Origin: Hydrogenophaga sp. | GTDB taxonomy: Bacteria > Pseudomonadota > Gammaproteobacteria > Burkholderiales > Burkholderiaceae_C | Direction: 5' to 3' | Length of the DNA stretch: 64,000 nucleotides | Assembly: GCA_018993155.1 (NCBI GenBank) | Contig: JAGKSX010000083.1 | Span: 1-64,000 of the forward strand | Part shown: positions 8,695 through 17,098 of the stretch, piece by piece | How the letters are laid out: each line of letters begins with the position of its first letter | Position numbering within the stretch: position 1 is the first letter of the stretch | Notes under the pieces: model-generated | Databases searched by the model: none | Told to the model about the DNA's origin: nothing | Seen by the model: only the letters and a program-made list of their open reading frames with translations | Translations under genes and position numbers: made by a program

Positions 8695-8997
8695 TCAGCG
8701 CTCCGGTTGCGGCACCACCGGCGAGGCCGCGTGGTTGCGCGCCTGGTGCGCGGGCTGCAGTTTGATCAGCGCCTCGGCCTTGGCCTGCCCTTCCAGCGCC
8801 AGCGCGGCTTCGCGGTCGCGTTCGAACACGGCCTTGTCGAGCACCGGGTCGGCGTTGTGGACGGCGATGAAGGCGGTGATGAGGCTGGCCACCACCACCA
8901 CCAGCGGGCCGCCCACCACCAGCCACATGTGTGGCACGCGCCACCAGGACACCGGCGGCACAGGGGCCGCCACGGCGGGAGAACTGGATGGGTTCAT
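8695..8997 (-). CDS. ccoH: FixH/CcoH-like cbb3 oxidase assembly protein
   Basis: A 100-residue protein with one membrane helix (about residues 24-46) and a short periplasmic part. The pattern PHMWLVVGGPLVVVVASL followed by VHNADPVLDK is typical of the short FixH-like proteins found after ccoG in Burkholderiales. CcoH is thought to help assemble and stabilise the cbb3 oxidase. It is shorter than classical FixH (about 160 residues), so the assignment rests on position as well as sequence. It lies 30 bases after ccoG on the same strand. Confidence 0.78.
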   Translation of the reverse strand: MNPSSSPAVAAPVPPVSWWRVPHMWLVVGGPLVVVVASLITAFIAVHNADPVLDKAVFERDREAALALEGQAKAEALIKLQPAHQARNHAASPVVPQPER

Positions 8998-9027
8998 GAG
9001 AGAGCTCCTTCGGGAAGATGGGTCGGA

Positions 9028-10464
9028 TCAGCGCGGCACCAGGAAGGCCGCCTTTTCGGAAACATGGATCGATTCGTCGCCCATGGCACGGATGTCGAAA
9101 TGGATCGGGTGCGAGCCGGGGCTCGCGGCATCGGGCGGGATCTGCACCCGCACCGCCACCGCACGCACTTCGGTGGAGAGCACCTCCACCTCGGCGCTGG
9201 AGTCCAGCGCGATGCCCGGCAGGCCCGAGACGCTGATGGTGTAGCGCTGCGGCGACTCGGTGGCGTTCATGATCTGCAGGCGGAACACGTTCTCGATGCG
9301 GCCCTGCTCGACCATGCGGGCCAGGGCGCCTCGGTCGCGGATCACGTCCACCTTGAGCGGCGTGCGCAGGAAGAGGCTCAGGCCCACGGCAAGGGTGATG
9401 GCCGCGAGGATGGCGGTGTAGAGCAGCACCCGAGGGCGCAAGGCGCGCTGCAGCATCTGCCGGGTGTCCCAGCCGTTGGCCACGCCGTTCTGGGTCGAGA
9501 AGCGGATCAGCCCGCGCGGGTAATTCACCTTGTCCATCACGTCGTCGCAGACGTCGATGCAGGCGGCGCAGCCGATGCATTCGTACTGCAGGCCGTTGCG
9601 GATGTCGATGCCGGTGGGACATACCTGCACGCACAGCGTGCAGTCGATGCAGTCGCCCAGCCCCAGCGCCTTGGGGTCGGCCTTCTTGGAACGGGCTCCG
9701 CGCGGCTCGCCGCGCTTCGCGTCGTAGGTGACGATCATCGTGTCCTTGTCGAACATCGCGCTCTGGAAGCGCGCGTAGGGACACATGTATTTGCAGACCT
9801 GCTCGCGCAGGAAGCCGGCGTTGCCATAGGTGGCGAAGCCGTAGAAGAAGATCCAGAAGAGTTGCCAGGGCCCGAGCGCGGCGGCCACCGAGAGCGCGCC
9901 CAGCTCGCGGATGGGCGTGAAGTAGCCGACGAAGGTGAAGCCGGTCCAGAGCGAAAAGGCGATCCACAGCGCGTGCTTGAGCGAGCGCTTGCCGAGCTTG
10001 GCCGCCGACAAGCTCGACTGGTCCAGCCGCAGGCGGGCCGAGCGGTCGCCCTCCACCTTCTTCTCGATCCACAGGAAGATCTCGGTGTAGACCGTCTGCG
10101 GGCAGGCGAAGCCGCACCACAGCCGGCCGGCCACGGCGGTGAACAGGAACAGCGCGAACGCGCAGATGACCAGCAGTCCAGTGAGGTAGATGAAGTCCTG
10201 CGGGTAGAGCACCAGCCCGAAGATGTAGAAGCGGCGCGCCTCCAGGTCGAACAGCACGGCCTGGCGTGCGTTCCACTCCAGCCACGGCAGCCCGTAGAAC
10301 ACGAGCTGCGTGATCCAGACCATGACCCAGCGCCAGTTGGCGAACAGGCCCTGCACGGAGCGTGGCTGGATCTTCTCGCGCGCGGCGTACAGGGACACCA
10401 TCGTCTCGTCATCGACGGGGACGATGGGGATGGTGGCTCTGGGCTTGCTGGACGGACTGGTCAC
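9028..10464 (-). CDS. ccoG: cbb3 oxidase accessory ferredoxin-like protein CcoG
   Basis: A 478-residue membrane protein with several N-terminal helices, an NapH-like polyferredoxin segment (FACPQTVYTEIF) and two [4Fe-4S] motifs: CIDCTLCVQVCP and CIGCAACIDVCDD. A C-terminal Ig-like FixG domain follows. CcoG/FixG has been linked to copper reduction (Cu2+ to Cu+) for the CuB centre of cbb3 oxidases. It lies 31 bases downstream of ccoP in the cco operon and is followed by ccoH. Confidence 0.94.
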   Translation of the reverse strand: MTSPSSKPRATIPIVPVDDETMVSLYAAREKIQPRSVQGLFANWRWVMVWITQLVFYGLPWLEWNARQAVLFDLEARRFYIFGLVLYPQDFIYLTGLLVICAFALFLFTAVAGRLWCGFACPQTVYTEIFLWIEKKVEGDRSARLRLDQSSLSAAKLGKRSLKHALWIAFSLWTGFTFVGYFTPIRELGALSVAAALGPWQLFWIFFYGFATYGNAGFLREQVCKYMCPYARFQSAMFDKDTMIVTYDAKRGEPRGARSKKADPKALGLGDCIDCTLCVQVCPTGIDIRNGLQYECIGCAACIDVCDDVMDKVNYPRGLIRFSTQNGVANGWDTRQMLQRALRPRVLLYTAILAAITLAVGLSLFLRTPLKVDVIRDRGALARMVEQGRIENVFRLQIMNATESPQRYTISVSGLPGIALDSSAEVEVLSTEVRAVAVRVQIPPDAASPGSHPIHFDIRAMGDESIHVSEKAAFLVPR

Positions 10465-10495
10465 GTGGGCTGGCTGGGGAGCAGGTTCGGATCGA

Positions 10496-11419
10496 TCAGT
10501 TGCCGGCGGCGGTTGCGCCGGCCTTGTTGGACAAGCCCCAGACGTAGGCGCTCAGCACATGGATCTGGTCCGCGTTGAGCTTGCCGGCCTGTGCCGGCAT
10601 CTGGTTGTTGAAGCCCTTGGTGATGGCGCGCACCACGGCGTCTTCGCCCCAGCCGTGCAGCCAGGTGTTGTCGCTCAGGTTGGGCGCGCCCATGGCGGTG
10701 TTGCCCTTGCCGTCCGCACCGTGGCAGGCGGCGCAGGCGGCAAAACCGGCGCGGCCGAGCGCGGCGCGCACCGAGTCGTGCGGGCTGCCCGAGAGGCTGA
10801 GCACGAAGTGGGCGACGTTGCGCACGTCGTCCGGCGTGCCCACGGCGGCGGCCATGGGCGGCATGACGCCGTTGCGGCCTTGGGTGATGGTGGCCTTGAT
10901 CGCCTCGGGCTCACCGCCCCAGAGCCAGTCGCGGTCGGTCAGGTTGGGAAAGCTGCGGGCACCGCGCGCGTCCGAGCCGTGGCACTGGGCGCAGTTGTTC
11001 ATGAACAGGCGCTCGCCGATGGCCATGGCGGAGGCATCGCTGGCGAGCTGCGGCGGCGTCATGCCATTGAACTGCGCGTAGATCGGCGCGATGGCCTTCT
11101 CGACCTTGGCCACCTCGGCCTTGTGCTGGCCGTCGGACGACCAACCCAGCAGGCCCTGGTACTTGCCGAAGGTCGGGTACAGCAGGCCGTAGGCGAGCGA
11201 GAACACGACGGTGATGATGAAGAGGTAGACCCACCACTTGGGCAGCGGGTTGTTCATCTCGCGCAGGTCGCCGTCCCACACGTGGCCGGTGGTGTTGTCG
11301 GCCGAGGCCTTGACCTTGGTGGTGCCGCTGATCCAGAGCAGGACCAGGCAGGCGATGATGCTGACGATGGTCAGCCCGGCCACGTACCAGTTCCAGAATT
11401 CGCTGGTGAAGTCGCTCAT
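10496..11419 (-). CDS. ccoP: cbb3-type cytochrome c oxidase subunit III (dihaem)
   Basis: The 307-residue CcoP has N-terminal membrane helices, the conserved REMNNPLPKWW segment, and two haem c attachment motifs, CAQCH and CAACH, in two cytochrome domains. It takes electrons from soluble cytochrome c and passes them toward CcoO/CcoN. Its ATG overlaps the ccoQ stop codon (ATGA), so the two are translationally coupled. Confidence 0.96.
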   Translation of the reverse strand: MSDFTSEFWNWYVAGLTIVSIIACLVLLWISGTTKVKASADNTTGHVWDGDLREMNNPLPKWWVYLFIITVVFSLAYGLLYPTFGKYQGLLGWSSDGQHKAEVAKVEKAIAPIYAQFNGMTPPQLASDASAMAIGERLFMNNCAQCHGSDARGARSFPNLTDRDWLWGGEPEAIKATITQGRNGVMPPMAAAVGTPDDVRNVAHFVLSLSGSPHDSVRAALGRAGFAACAACHGADGKGNTAMGAPNLSDNTWLHGWGEDAVVRAITKGFNNQMPAQAGKLNADQIHVLSAYVWGLSNKAGATAAGN

Positions 11420-11583
11420 GACGTTTCTTTCGTGCTGTCGGGGGTGGCTTCGTCCTGGAACGGCAGCATGGCTGCCTCGTCGAAGCGGTGCTGGTTGCGC
11501 CGGGCCCAGGCCCAGCCCACGATGCCCAGGAAGGTCATCAGGCTGATCACGGTGACGGCGCTGCGCAGGTCATTGATGTCCAT
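11416..11583 (-). CDS. ccoQ: cbb3-type oxidase small subunit IV (CcoQ/FixQ)
   Basis: A 55-residue protein, MDINDLRSAVTV at the start, with a single membrane helix (about residues 8-27) and a polar tail containing FDEAAMLPF. That tail and the position between ccoO and ccoP are diagnostic of CcoQ, which stabilises the assembled oxidase. The stop codon overlaps the ccoP start (ATGA) and the gene starts 18 bases after ccoO. Confidence 0.92.
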   Translation of the reverse strand: MDINDLRSAVTVISLMTFLGIVGWAWARRNQHRFDEAAMLPFQDEATPDSTKETS

Positions 11584-11601
11584 GGGGTGTTCTCCTGGCG
11601 C

Positions 11602-12228
11602 TCACTTGATGGCGGTGCCCAGCACCTGCAGGTAGGCGATGAGGGCTTCCATTTCGGTCTTGCCCTTCACGTCGGCCTGGGATGCGGCGATTTCTTCGTC
11701 GGTGTAGGGCGCGCCCAGGGTGCGCAGCACTTCCATGCGCTTGGGCAGGCCGGCCTCGTTCACGGTCTTCTTCTCCAGCCAGGGGTAGGCGGGCATGTTG
11801 GACTCGGGCACGAGGTCGCGCGGGTTGTTCAGGTGGATGCGGTGCCATTCGTCGCTGTAGCGCCCGCCCACGCGCGCCAGGTCGGGACCGGTGCGCTTGC
11901 TGCCCCACTGGAAGGGCCGGTCGTAGACGAATTCGCCCGCCACCGAGTAGTGGCCGTAGCGCAGCGTCTCGGCCTGGAATGGGCGGATCATCTGCGAGTG
12001 GCAGTTGTAGCAACCCTCGCGCACGTACACGTCGCGCCCGGCGATCTGCAACGCGCTGTACGGCTTGAGGCCCTCCACCGGCTGGGTGGTGGACTTCTGG
12101 AAGAACAGCGGGACGATCTCGACCAGACCACCGACCGCGATCACCAGCACGATGAGCACGATCATCAGGAAGTTGTTGGTCTCGATCCGCTCGTGGGTGA
12201 AACCCTGGGGCTTGTTGTTGTCGGCCAT
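11602..12228 (-). CDS. ccoO: cbb3-type cytochrome c oxidase subunit II (monohaem)
   Basis: The 208-residue CcoO has one N-terminal membrane helix (about residues 20-42) and a single haem c motif CYNCH, within the conserved context [14 protein letters not shown]. It transfers electrons from CcoP to the catalytic subunit. It lies 12 bases downstream of ccoN. Confidence 0.97.
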   Translation of the reverse strand: MADNNKPQGFTHERIETNNFLMIVLIVLVIAVGGLVEIVPLFFQKSTTQPVEGLKPYSALQIAGRDVYVREGCYNCHSQMIRPFQAETLRYGHYSVAGEFVYDRPFQWGSKRTGPDLARVGGRYSDEWHRIHLNNPRDLVPESNMPAYPWLEKKTVNEAGLPKRMEVLRTLGAPYTDEEIAASQADVKGKTEMEALIAYLQVLGTAIK

Positions 12229-12240
12229 GGTTGTGGCTCC

Positions 12241-13686
12241 TCAGGCGTGGGCGGGGTTGAGGGCGGGAATGCGGACGTCTTCCACGCGGCCGTTGCGCGC
12301 GGTCATCACCGTGTTCCAGAGCATCACGCCCATGCCGGCCAGGTACAGCACGCCACCGAGCAGGCGGATGACGTAGAACGGGAAGGTGGCCTTGACCGAT
12401 TCGACGAAGGTGTAGGTCAGGCTGCCGTCGGGGTTGACGGCGCGCCACATCAGGCCCTGCATCACACCGGCGATCCACATCGCGGCGATGTAGAGCACGA
12501 TGCCCAGGGTGGCGATCCAGAAGTGCAGCTCGATGGCGGGCACCGAGTACATCTTCTTCTGGCCGTACAGGCGCGGGATCAGGTAGTACATGGAACCCAT
12601 GGTCACCAGGCCCACCCAGCCGAGCGCGCCGGAGTGCACGTGGCCCACGGTCCAGTCGGTGTAGTGCGAGAGCGCGTTCACCGTCTTGATGGACATCATC
12701 GGCCCCTCGAAGGTCGACATGCCGTAGAACGAGAGCGAGACGATCAGGAAGCGCAGGATGGGGTCGTCGCGCAGTTTGTGCCAGGCGCCCGAGAGCGTCA
12801 TGATGCCGTTGATCATGCCGCCCCAGCTGGGCGCGAGCAGGATGAGCGAGAACACCATGCCCACCGATTGCGTCCAGTCCGGCAGCGCGGTGTAGTGCAG
12901 GTGGTGCGGGCCGGCCCACATGTAGGTGAAGATCAGCGCCCAGAAGTGCACGATGGACAGGCGGTACGAGTACACCGGGCGCTCGGCCTGCTTGGGGATG
13001 AAGTAGTACATCATCCCGAGGAAACCGGCGGTGAGGAAGAAGCCCACGGCGTTGTGGCCGTACCACCACTGCACCATCGCGTCCTGCACGCCGGCGTAGG
13101 CCGAGTAGCTCTTGAAGATGTCCACCGGCAGCGCGGCGCTGTTGACGATGTGCAGCACGGCCACGGCCAGGATGAAGGCGCCGAAGAACCAGTTGGCCAC
13201 GTAGATGTGGCGCACCTTGCGCAGGCCGATGGTGCCGAAGAACACGATGGCGTAGGCCACCCACACGAGGGTGATGAGCACGTCGATCGGCCACTCCAGC
13301 TCGGCGTATTCCTTGCCCGAGGTCATGCCCATGGGCAGCGAGACCACGGCCAGCAGGATCACGGCCTGCCAACCCCAGAAGGTGAAGGCGGCGAGCTGCC
13401 CGCCGAACAGCCGCACCTGGCAGGTGCGCTGCACCACGTAGTAGCTGGCGGCGAACAGGCCGCAACCCCCGAAGGCGAAGATCACCGCGTTGGTGTGCAG
13501 CGGCCGCAGGCGGCCGTAGGACAGCCACTCGATGCCCAGGTTGAGCGCCGGCCAGGTCAGCTGCGCGGCGATGATCACGCCCACCAGCATCCCCACCACG
13601 CCCCAGACCACCGTCATGATGGCGAACTGCCGAACGACTTTGTCGTTGTAGACCGCCGAATGGCTGGCCCTGTTGGTCATGGACAT
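12241..13686 (-). CDS. ccoN: cbb3-type cytochrome c oxidase subunit I (catalytic)
   Basis: The 481-residue haem-copper oxidase subunit has about 12 membrane helices, with the His-rich segments of the family ([26 protein letters not shown]). It reduces oxygen to water with high affinity. Three in-frame ATGs lie close together; 13686 is preferred because AAGGAG is seven bases upstream. The FNR box at 13746-13759 is centred 66 bases before it, predicting a transcript start near 13711. Confidence 0.97.
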   Translation of the reverse strand: MSMTNRASHSAVYNDKVVRQFAIMTVVWGVVGMLVGVIIAAQLTWPALNLGIEWLSYGRLRPLHTNAVIFAFGGCGLFAASYYVVQRTCQVRLFGGQLAAFTFWGWQAVILLAVVSLPMGMTSGKEYAELEWPIDVLITLVWVAYAIVFFGTIGLRKVRHIYVANWFFGAFILAVAVLHIVNSAALPVDIFKSYSAYAGVQDAMVQWWYGHNAVGFFLTAGFLGMMYYFIPKQAERPVYSYRLSIVHFWALIFTYMWAGPHHLHYTALPDWTQSVGMVFSLILLAPSWGGMINGIMTLSGAWHKLRDDPILRFLIVSLSFYGMSTFEGPMMSIKTVNALSHYTDWTVGHVHSGALGWVGLVTMGSMYYLIPRLYGQKKMYSVPAIELHFWIATLGIVLYIAAMWIAGVMQGLMWRAVNPDGSLTYTFVESVKATFPFYVIRLLGGVLYLAGMGVMLWNTVMTARNGRVEDVRIPALNPAHA

Positions 13687-13745
13687 ACACATACTCCTTG
13701 CCAATGTCACTGCCGACAGTGTGCGCAGGGAGTTCCTGTCGGGCC

Positions 13746-13759
13746 TTGACCTAGGTCAA
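13746..13759. promoter_or_regulatory. FNR/ANR box upstream of ccoN
   Basis: TTGACCTAGGTCAA is a fully palindromic FNR-type box. It lies 8 bases past the ccoS stop codon and about 60 bases before the ccoN start, so ccoNOQP has its own oxygen-regulated promoter within the cco cluster. Confidence 0.88.
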
Positions 13760-13767
13760 GCGCGCCC

Positions 13768-13905
13768 TCAATCGCCCTTGAGGATGCGCTCGCCTTCGCG
13801 TTCGATGTTGTCGAACTGCCCCGTCTGGAGCGCCCACCAGAACACGCCGATGATGCCGAACACGAGCAGCACAGACAGCGGGATCAGGAGATAGAGGATG
13901 TCCAT
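13768..13905 (-). CDS. ccoS: cbb3 oxidase maturation protein CcoS
   Basis: A 45-residue protein, MDILYLLIPLSVLL at the start, with one membrane helix and a polar tail with the typical GQFDNIE sequence. CcoS is needed for haem and copper insertion into CcoN. It starts 9 bases after the ccoI stop codon, so ccoI-ccoS form one unit that reads toward the ccoN promoter. It is too short for many gene callers, but the reading frame, length and position all fit. Confidence 0.92.
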   Translation of the reverse strand: MDILYLLIPLSVLLVFGIIGVFWWALQTGQFDNIEREGERILKGD

Positions 13906-13914
13906 CGAAAGCCT

Positions 13915-16254
13915 TCAGTGCCGGGCCAGGCGCAGGGCGTTGCCGATCACCAGCAGCGAACTCGCTGCCATGCCCAGGCCGGCCAGCCAGGGCGGCATGT
14001 AGCCGGCCAGCGCGAGCGGCACGCTGACCACGTTGTAGGCCGCGGCCCAGGCCAGGTTCTGCCGCACGGTGCGCAGCGTGGCGCGCGCCTGCGTGAGGGT
14101 GTTGACCACGTCCATGACCTGGCCGCCCTGCACGATGAAGTCCGACTGCGACTGCGCCAGCGGTGCCGCGTGGCCGAGCGCGAAGGAGGTGTCGGCGCGC
14201 GCGAGCACCGGCCCGTCGTTGAGCCCGTCGCCCACCATCGCCACCTTCAGGCCGCGCGCCTGCAGCGCCGCGATCTCGGCCAGCTTCTGCTCGGGCGAGG
14301 CGCCCGCGATCACGTGGTCCACGCCCACCACCTGGGCCACCTGCCGCGCGGCCGCCTCGCGGTCGCCCGACAGCAGCCAGGTGCGCACGCCGAGTGCGCG
14401 CAGCGCGGCCACGGCAGCCACCGCGTCGTCGCGCAAACTTTCCTGCAGAACAAAGCTCGCGATCCAGCCGCGGGCGTCGCTCAGGTGAACGGCAGGCAGG
14501 GGCTCACCGGCCGCCGATGGCGGGAGGCCGCAGTACTCGGCCGAGCCCAGGCGCACCCAGCTTCCGTCGGGCCGCAAGGCCTGCATGCCCTGCCCTGCCC
14601 GCTCGGTATGCCCTGCCAGTGGAGCCAGGTCGGGCTGGCGCGCCATGGCCTCGCGCGCGATCATCCGGGACACGGGGTGCAGCGAGCCTTCGGCGAGGGC
14701 ACCCGCCAGCGCCCACGCTTCCGGGAGGCTTGCACCCTCCGGGAGGATGACCTTCTGCAGCGCCAGGCGGTCGTGCGTGAGCGTACCGGTCTTGTCGAAC
14801 ACCACGGCGTCGATGCCCGCCAGCGCCTCGAAGGCCTGCAGCCGGCGCACCAGCACGCCGCGCCGCGCCAGCGCGCCGGCCGAGGCCAGCATGGCCGCCG
14901 GCGTGGCCAGCGACAGCGCGCAGGGGCAGGTGACGATGAGCACGGCCACCGCCACCGCGAGGGCCTGCGTGTGGTCGATCTGCCACCAGTAGAAGCCTGC
15001 CACCGCGGCCGCGAGCAGCACGAAGACGAGGAAAGGCGCCGCGACGCGGTCGGCCAGCACGGCCAGGCGGGGCCTCTCGGTCGAGGCCCGTTCCATCAGC
15101 TGGACGATCTGCGCGAAACGCGTGTCGGCGCCGAGGCGGTCGATGCGCACCCGCACCGGGCCGCCGAGGTTGAAGCTGCCGGCCACCACGCCCTGACCGG
15201 CCTGGAGCGACACCGGATGCGACTCGCCTGTCAGCAGGGCTTCGTCCACCATGGCCAGGCCATCGAGCAATTCACCATCGCCCGCAAAGGCCTGACCGGC
15301 CTGCACGCGCACCGTGTCGCCCACGCGCAGGCGGCGCAGCGAAACGGACTCGTAGCCGCCGTCGGGTTTCTGCCGCTCGCAGACCTCGGGCAGCCGGTTC
15401 ATGAGCCCGTCGAGCGCGCCGGCCGTGCGGTCGCGCGCCTTGTGCTCCAGGTAGCGCCCGCCCAGCAGGAAGAACACGAACATGGTCAGCGAGTCGAACC
15501 AGACCTCGGCGCCCCAGGGGCCGGCGGGGTCGAAGGTGGCGGCCGAGCTGACGAGGAAGGTGACGAGGATGCCGATGGACACTGGCGTGTCCATGCCCAC
15601 GCGGCCGTGCTTCAGGTCGCGCCAGGCGCTGGCGAAGAAGGGACCGCTGGCGAAGAACACCACGGGCAGGCTGATCACCCAGCTGGCCCAGCGCAGCAGC
15701 TGGGTGATGTCGGGCGGGATCTCGCCGGGCGCGGTGACGTACGCGGGCCATGCGTACATCATCACCTGCATCATGCAGAAGCCGGCCACGAAGAGGCGCC
15801 ACAGCGCCTGGCGGGTTTCGCGCAGGCGTTCGCTGACCGAGAGCGCGTGCTGCATGGGCAGCAGGCGGTAGCCGGTGTCGCCCAGCGCGCGGGCCAGGCT
15901 GGAGAGGCGCGTGCGCGTCGGGTCCCAGCGCAGCGTGAGGCGCCGCGTGGCGGCGTGCACCTGGGCGCGCTGCACGCCGGGCAGGTGCTGCAGCACCGAC
16001 TCGACGGTGTCGGCGCAGGCGGCGCAGTACATGCCCTGCACCACCAGCACGGATTCGGCTTCCCCTTCGGGCGCGAGGCGGTGGGTGAAGGTTTCCTGTT
16101 CGACGGGGTCGTCGAGGATGGCGAAGTCGTCGGTGACGGTGAGGGAACCCCGGTGCGTGCCGAGCCAGTCGGCGCGCGGCGGTGCCTCCTCACCTGTCGA
16201 GGGCGATGGGGCAGGCACGTGCCTTGCCACGAGCGCTGAGGCTGCCGGGGTCAT
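13915..16254 (-). CDS. ccoI: Copper-translocating P1B-type ATPase of the cbb3 assembly system
   Basis: The 779-residue P-type ATPase has an N-terminal heavy-metal-associated domain (CAACADTVES), about eight membrane helices with the metal-site motif CPC (TCPCALSLATP), the phosphorylation motif DKTGTLT, and the hinge motif GDGLNDGP. The long polar N-terminus containing DDPVEQETF is typical of CcoI/FixI. It exports copper for the CuB site of CcoN. The start at 16254 is preferred; the open frame to 16362 would run through the FNR box at 16289-16302. If that box acts at -41.5, the mRNA would be almost leaderless. Confidence 0.94.
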   Translation of the reverse strand: MTPAASALVARHVPAPSPSTGEEAPPRADWLGTHRGSLTVTDDFAILDDPVEQETFTHRLAPEGEAESVLVVQGMYCAACADTVESVLQHLPGVQRAQVHAATRRLTLRWDPTRTRLSSLARALGDTGYRLLPMQHALSVSERLRETRQALWRLFVAGFCMMQVMMYAWPAYVTAPGEIPPDITQLLRWASWVISLPVVFFASGPFFASAWRDLKHGRVGMDTPVSIGILVTFLVSSAATFDPAGPWGAEVWFDSLTMFVFFLLGGRYLEHKARDRTAGALDGLMNRLPEVCERQKPDGGYESVSLRRLRVGDTVRVQAGQAFAGDGELLDGLAMVDEALLTGESHPVSLQAGQGVVAGSFNLGGPVRVRIDRLGADTRFAQIVQLMERASTERPRLAVLADRVAAPFLVFVLLAAAVAGFYWWQIDHTQALAVAVAVLIVTCPCALSLATPAAMLASAGALARRGVLVRRLQAFEALAGIDAVVFDKTGTLTHDRLALQKVILPEGASLPEAWALAGALAEGSLHPVSRMIAREAMARQPDLAPLAGHTERAGQGMQALRPDGSWVRLGSAEYCGLPPSAAGEPLPAVHLSDARGWIASFVLQESLRDDAVAAVAALRALGVRTWLLSGDREAAARQVAQVVGVDHVIAGASPEQKLAEIAALQARGLKVAMVGDGLNDGPVLARADTSFALGHAAPLAQSQSDFIVQGGQVMDVVNTLTQARATLRTVRQNLAWAAAYNVVSVPLALAGYMPPWLAGLGMAASSLLVIGNALRLARH

Positions 16255-16288
16255 GCCGTGAGGGTATTCCACGCCGTGTTTCGGGCCA

Positions 16289-16302
16289 TTGACATAGGTC
16301 AA
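16289..16302. promoter_or_regulatory. FNR/ANR box between ccoI and the usp gene
   Basis: TTGACATAGGTCAA lies 35 bases from the ccoI ATG and 63 bases from the usp ATG. Activation from -41.5 toward usp would place the transcript start near 16337, leaving a 28-base leader with AGGAG. This makes usp the better-fitting target, though both genes may use the site. Confidence 0.85.
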
Positions 16303-16364
16303 CACCCGAAGCCCATGCTTTGTTACGCTGGGGCTTCCGATTTCAACCACCAAGGAGAACAACC

Positions 16365-16808
16365 ATGTACAAGCGAATTCTCGTGGCGACCGACGGTTCG
16401 AAGCTGTCGCAGAAGGCGGTGGAGCATGGCCTGAACCTGGCCGATCTGACGGGTGCGGAGGTGGTGGCGCTCAAGGTGATTCCGCGTTACCCGCAAACCT
16501 ATTTCGAGGGTGGTGTGGCGTTGGCGGCGGCCGAGGTGGCGCGCATCGAGAAACAATGGCAGGAAGAGGCGCTGGTGGCGGTGAATGCCGTGAAGTCGGC
16601 CGGGCAGTTGCGCGAGGTGAAGGTGAAGCCGGTGACGGTGAAGTCCGATCTGGTGGCCGAGGCAATCATCGCGGCGGCCAAGCGCAACAAGTGCGATCTG
16701 ATCGTGATGGCGTCGCACGGGCGTCGTGGCATCAAGCGTCTTCTGCTGGGCAGTGAAACGCAGCAGGTGCTGACGCATTCGCACATTCCTGTGTTGGTGC
16801 TTCGCTGA
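16365..16808 (+). CDS. Universal stress protein, UspA family
   Basis: A 147-residue single Usp domain: the N-terminus YKRILVATDGS, the ATP-binding region IVMASHGRRGIKRLLLGS with the G-x2-G-x9-G[S/T] pattern, and the C-terminal HIPVLVLR. AGGAG precedes the ATG. Usp genes next to anaerobic regulators and oxidase genes are often induced by FNR/ANR under low oxygen, and the box upstream supports that here. The exact function is unknown. Confidence 0.93.
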   Translation: MYKRILVATDGSKLSQKAVEHGLNLADLTGAEVVALKVIPRYPQTYFEGGVALAAAEVARIEKQWQEEALVAVNAVKSAGQLREVKVKPVTVKSDLVAEAIIAAAKRNKCDLIVMASHGRRGIKRLLLGSETQQVLTHSHIPVLVLR

Positions 16809-16836
16809 GTCTTCTGGGGTGATACCTCGCGGGAGT

Positions 16837-16928
16837 CAGGGTCACTGGGCTCTGCTCCGCGGGTGTCCCCCGACCCGGCTTCGCCGGGTCTCCTCCTTTA
16901 CCCCGCTGCGCAGAGCCCAGTGACCCTG
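16837..16928. repeat. Hairpin repeat A (conserved 54-bp core in a 19-bp inverted repeat)
   Basis: Arms at 16837-16855 and 16910-16928 are perfect 19-bp reverse complements, and pairing continues outward past one mismatch. The core between them (16856-16909) contains CCCGACCCGGC and CTCCTCCTTTAC. Almost the same core occurs in inverted orientation 90 bases away in repeat B, but with unrelated arms. No reading frame of interest crosses it. Confidence 0.8.
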
Positions 16929-16973
16929 TCTCCTGCCAGCACGCGGGCATGCCAGTGTTGGCACGCCTACAGG

Positions 16974-17075
16974 TCCTCGGTGACCGGGGTGGCCGGCGCA
17001 GCGAAGTAAAGGAGGAGAACCGGCGCAGCCGGTTCGGGGGACATGAGCGGAGCCGGCCACCCCGGTCGCCGAGGA
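16974..17075. repeat. Hairpin repeat B (same core, inverted, different arms)
   Basis: Arms at 16974-16997 and 17052-17075 are 24-bp reverse complements with one mismatch. The core at 16998-17051 is close to the reverse complement of the core of repeat A (shared words GTAAAGGAGGAG and GGGGGACA). Repeats A and B together fill the usp-matB spacer. Confidence 0.8.
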
Positions 17076-17098
17076 CCGCTGCAGCCGGAGAAAAGCAG

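Noticed and set aside
8668..10578. 636-residue plus-strand frame opposite ccoG and ccoH
   Set aside because: Antisense shadow of well-supported cco genes; His/Gly/Val-rich translation without motifs.
11488..13749. 753-residue plus-strand frame opposite ccoN, ccoO and ccoQ
   Set aside because: Shadow of the catalytic oxidase genes; composition typical of antisense high-GC DNA.
16255..16362. 36-residue N-terminal extension of CcoI
   Set aside because: It would translate through the FNR box and has no match in the family; ATG 16254 is more likely.
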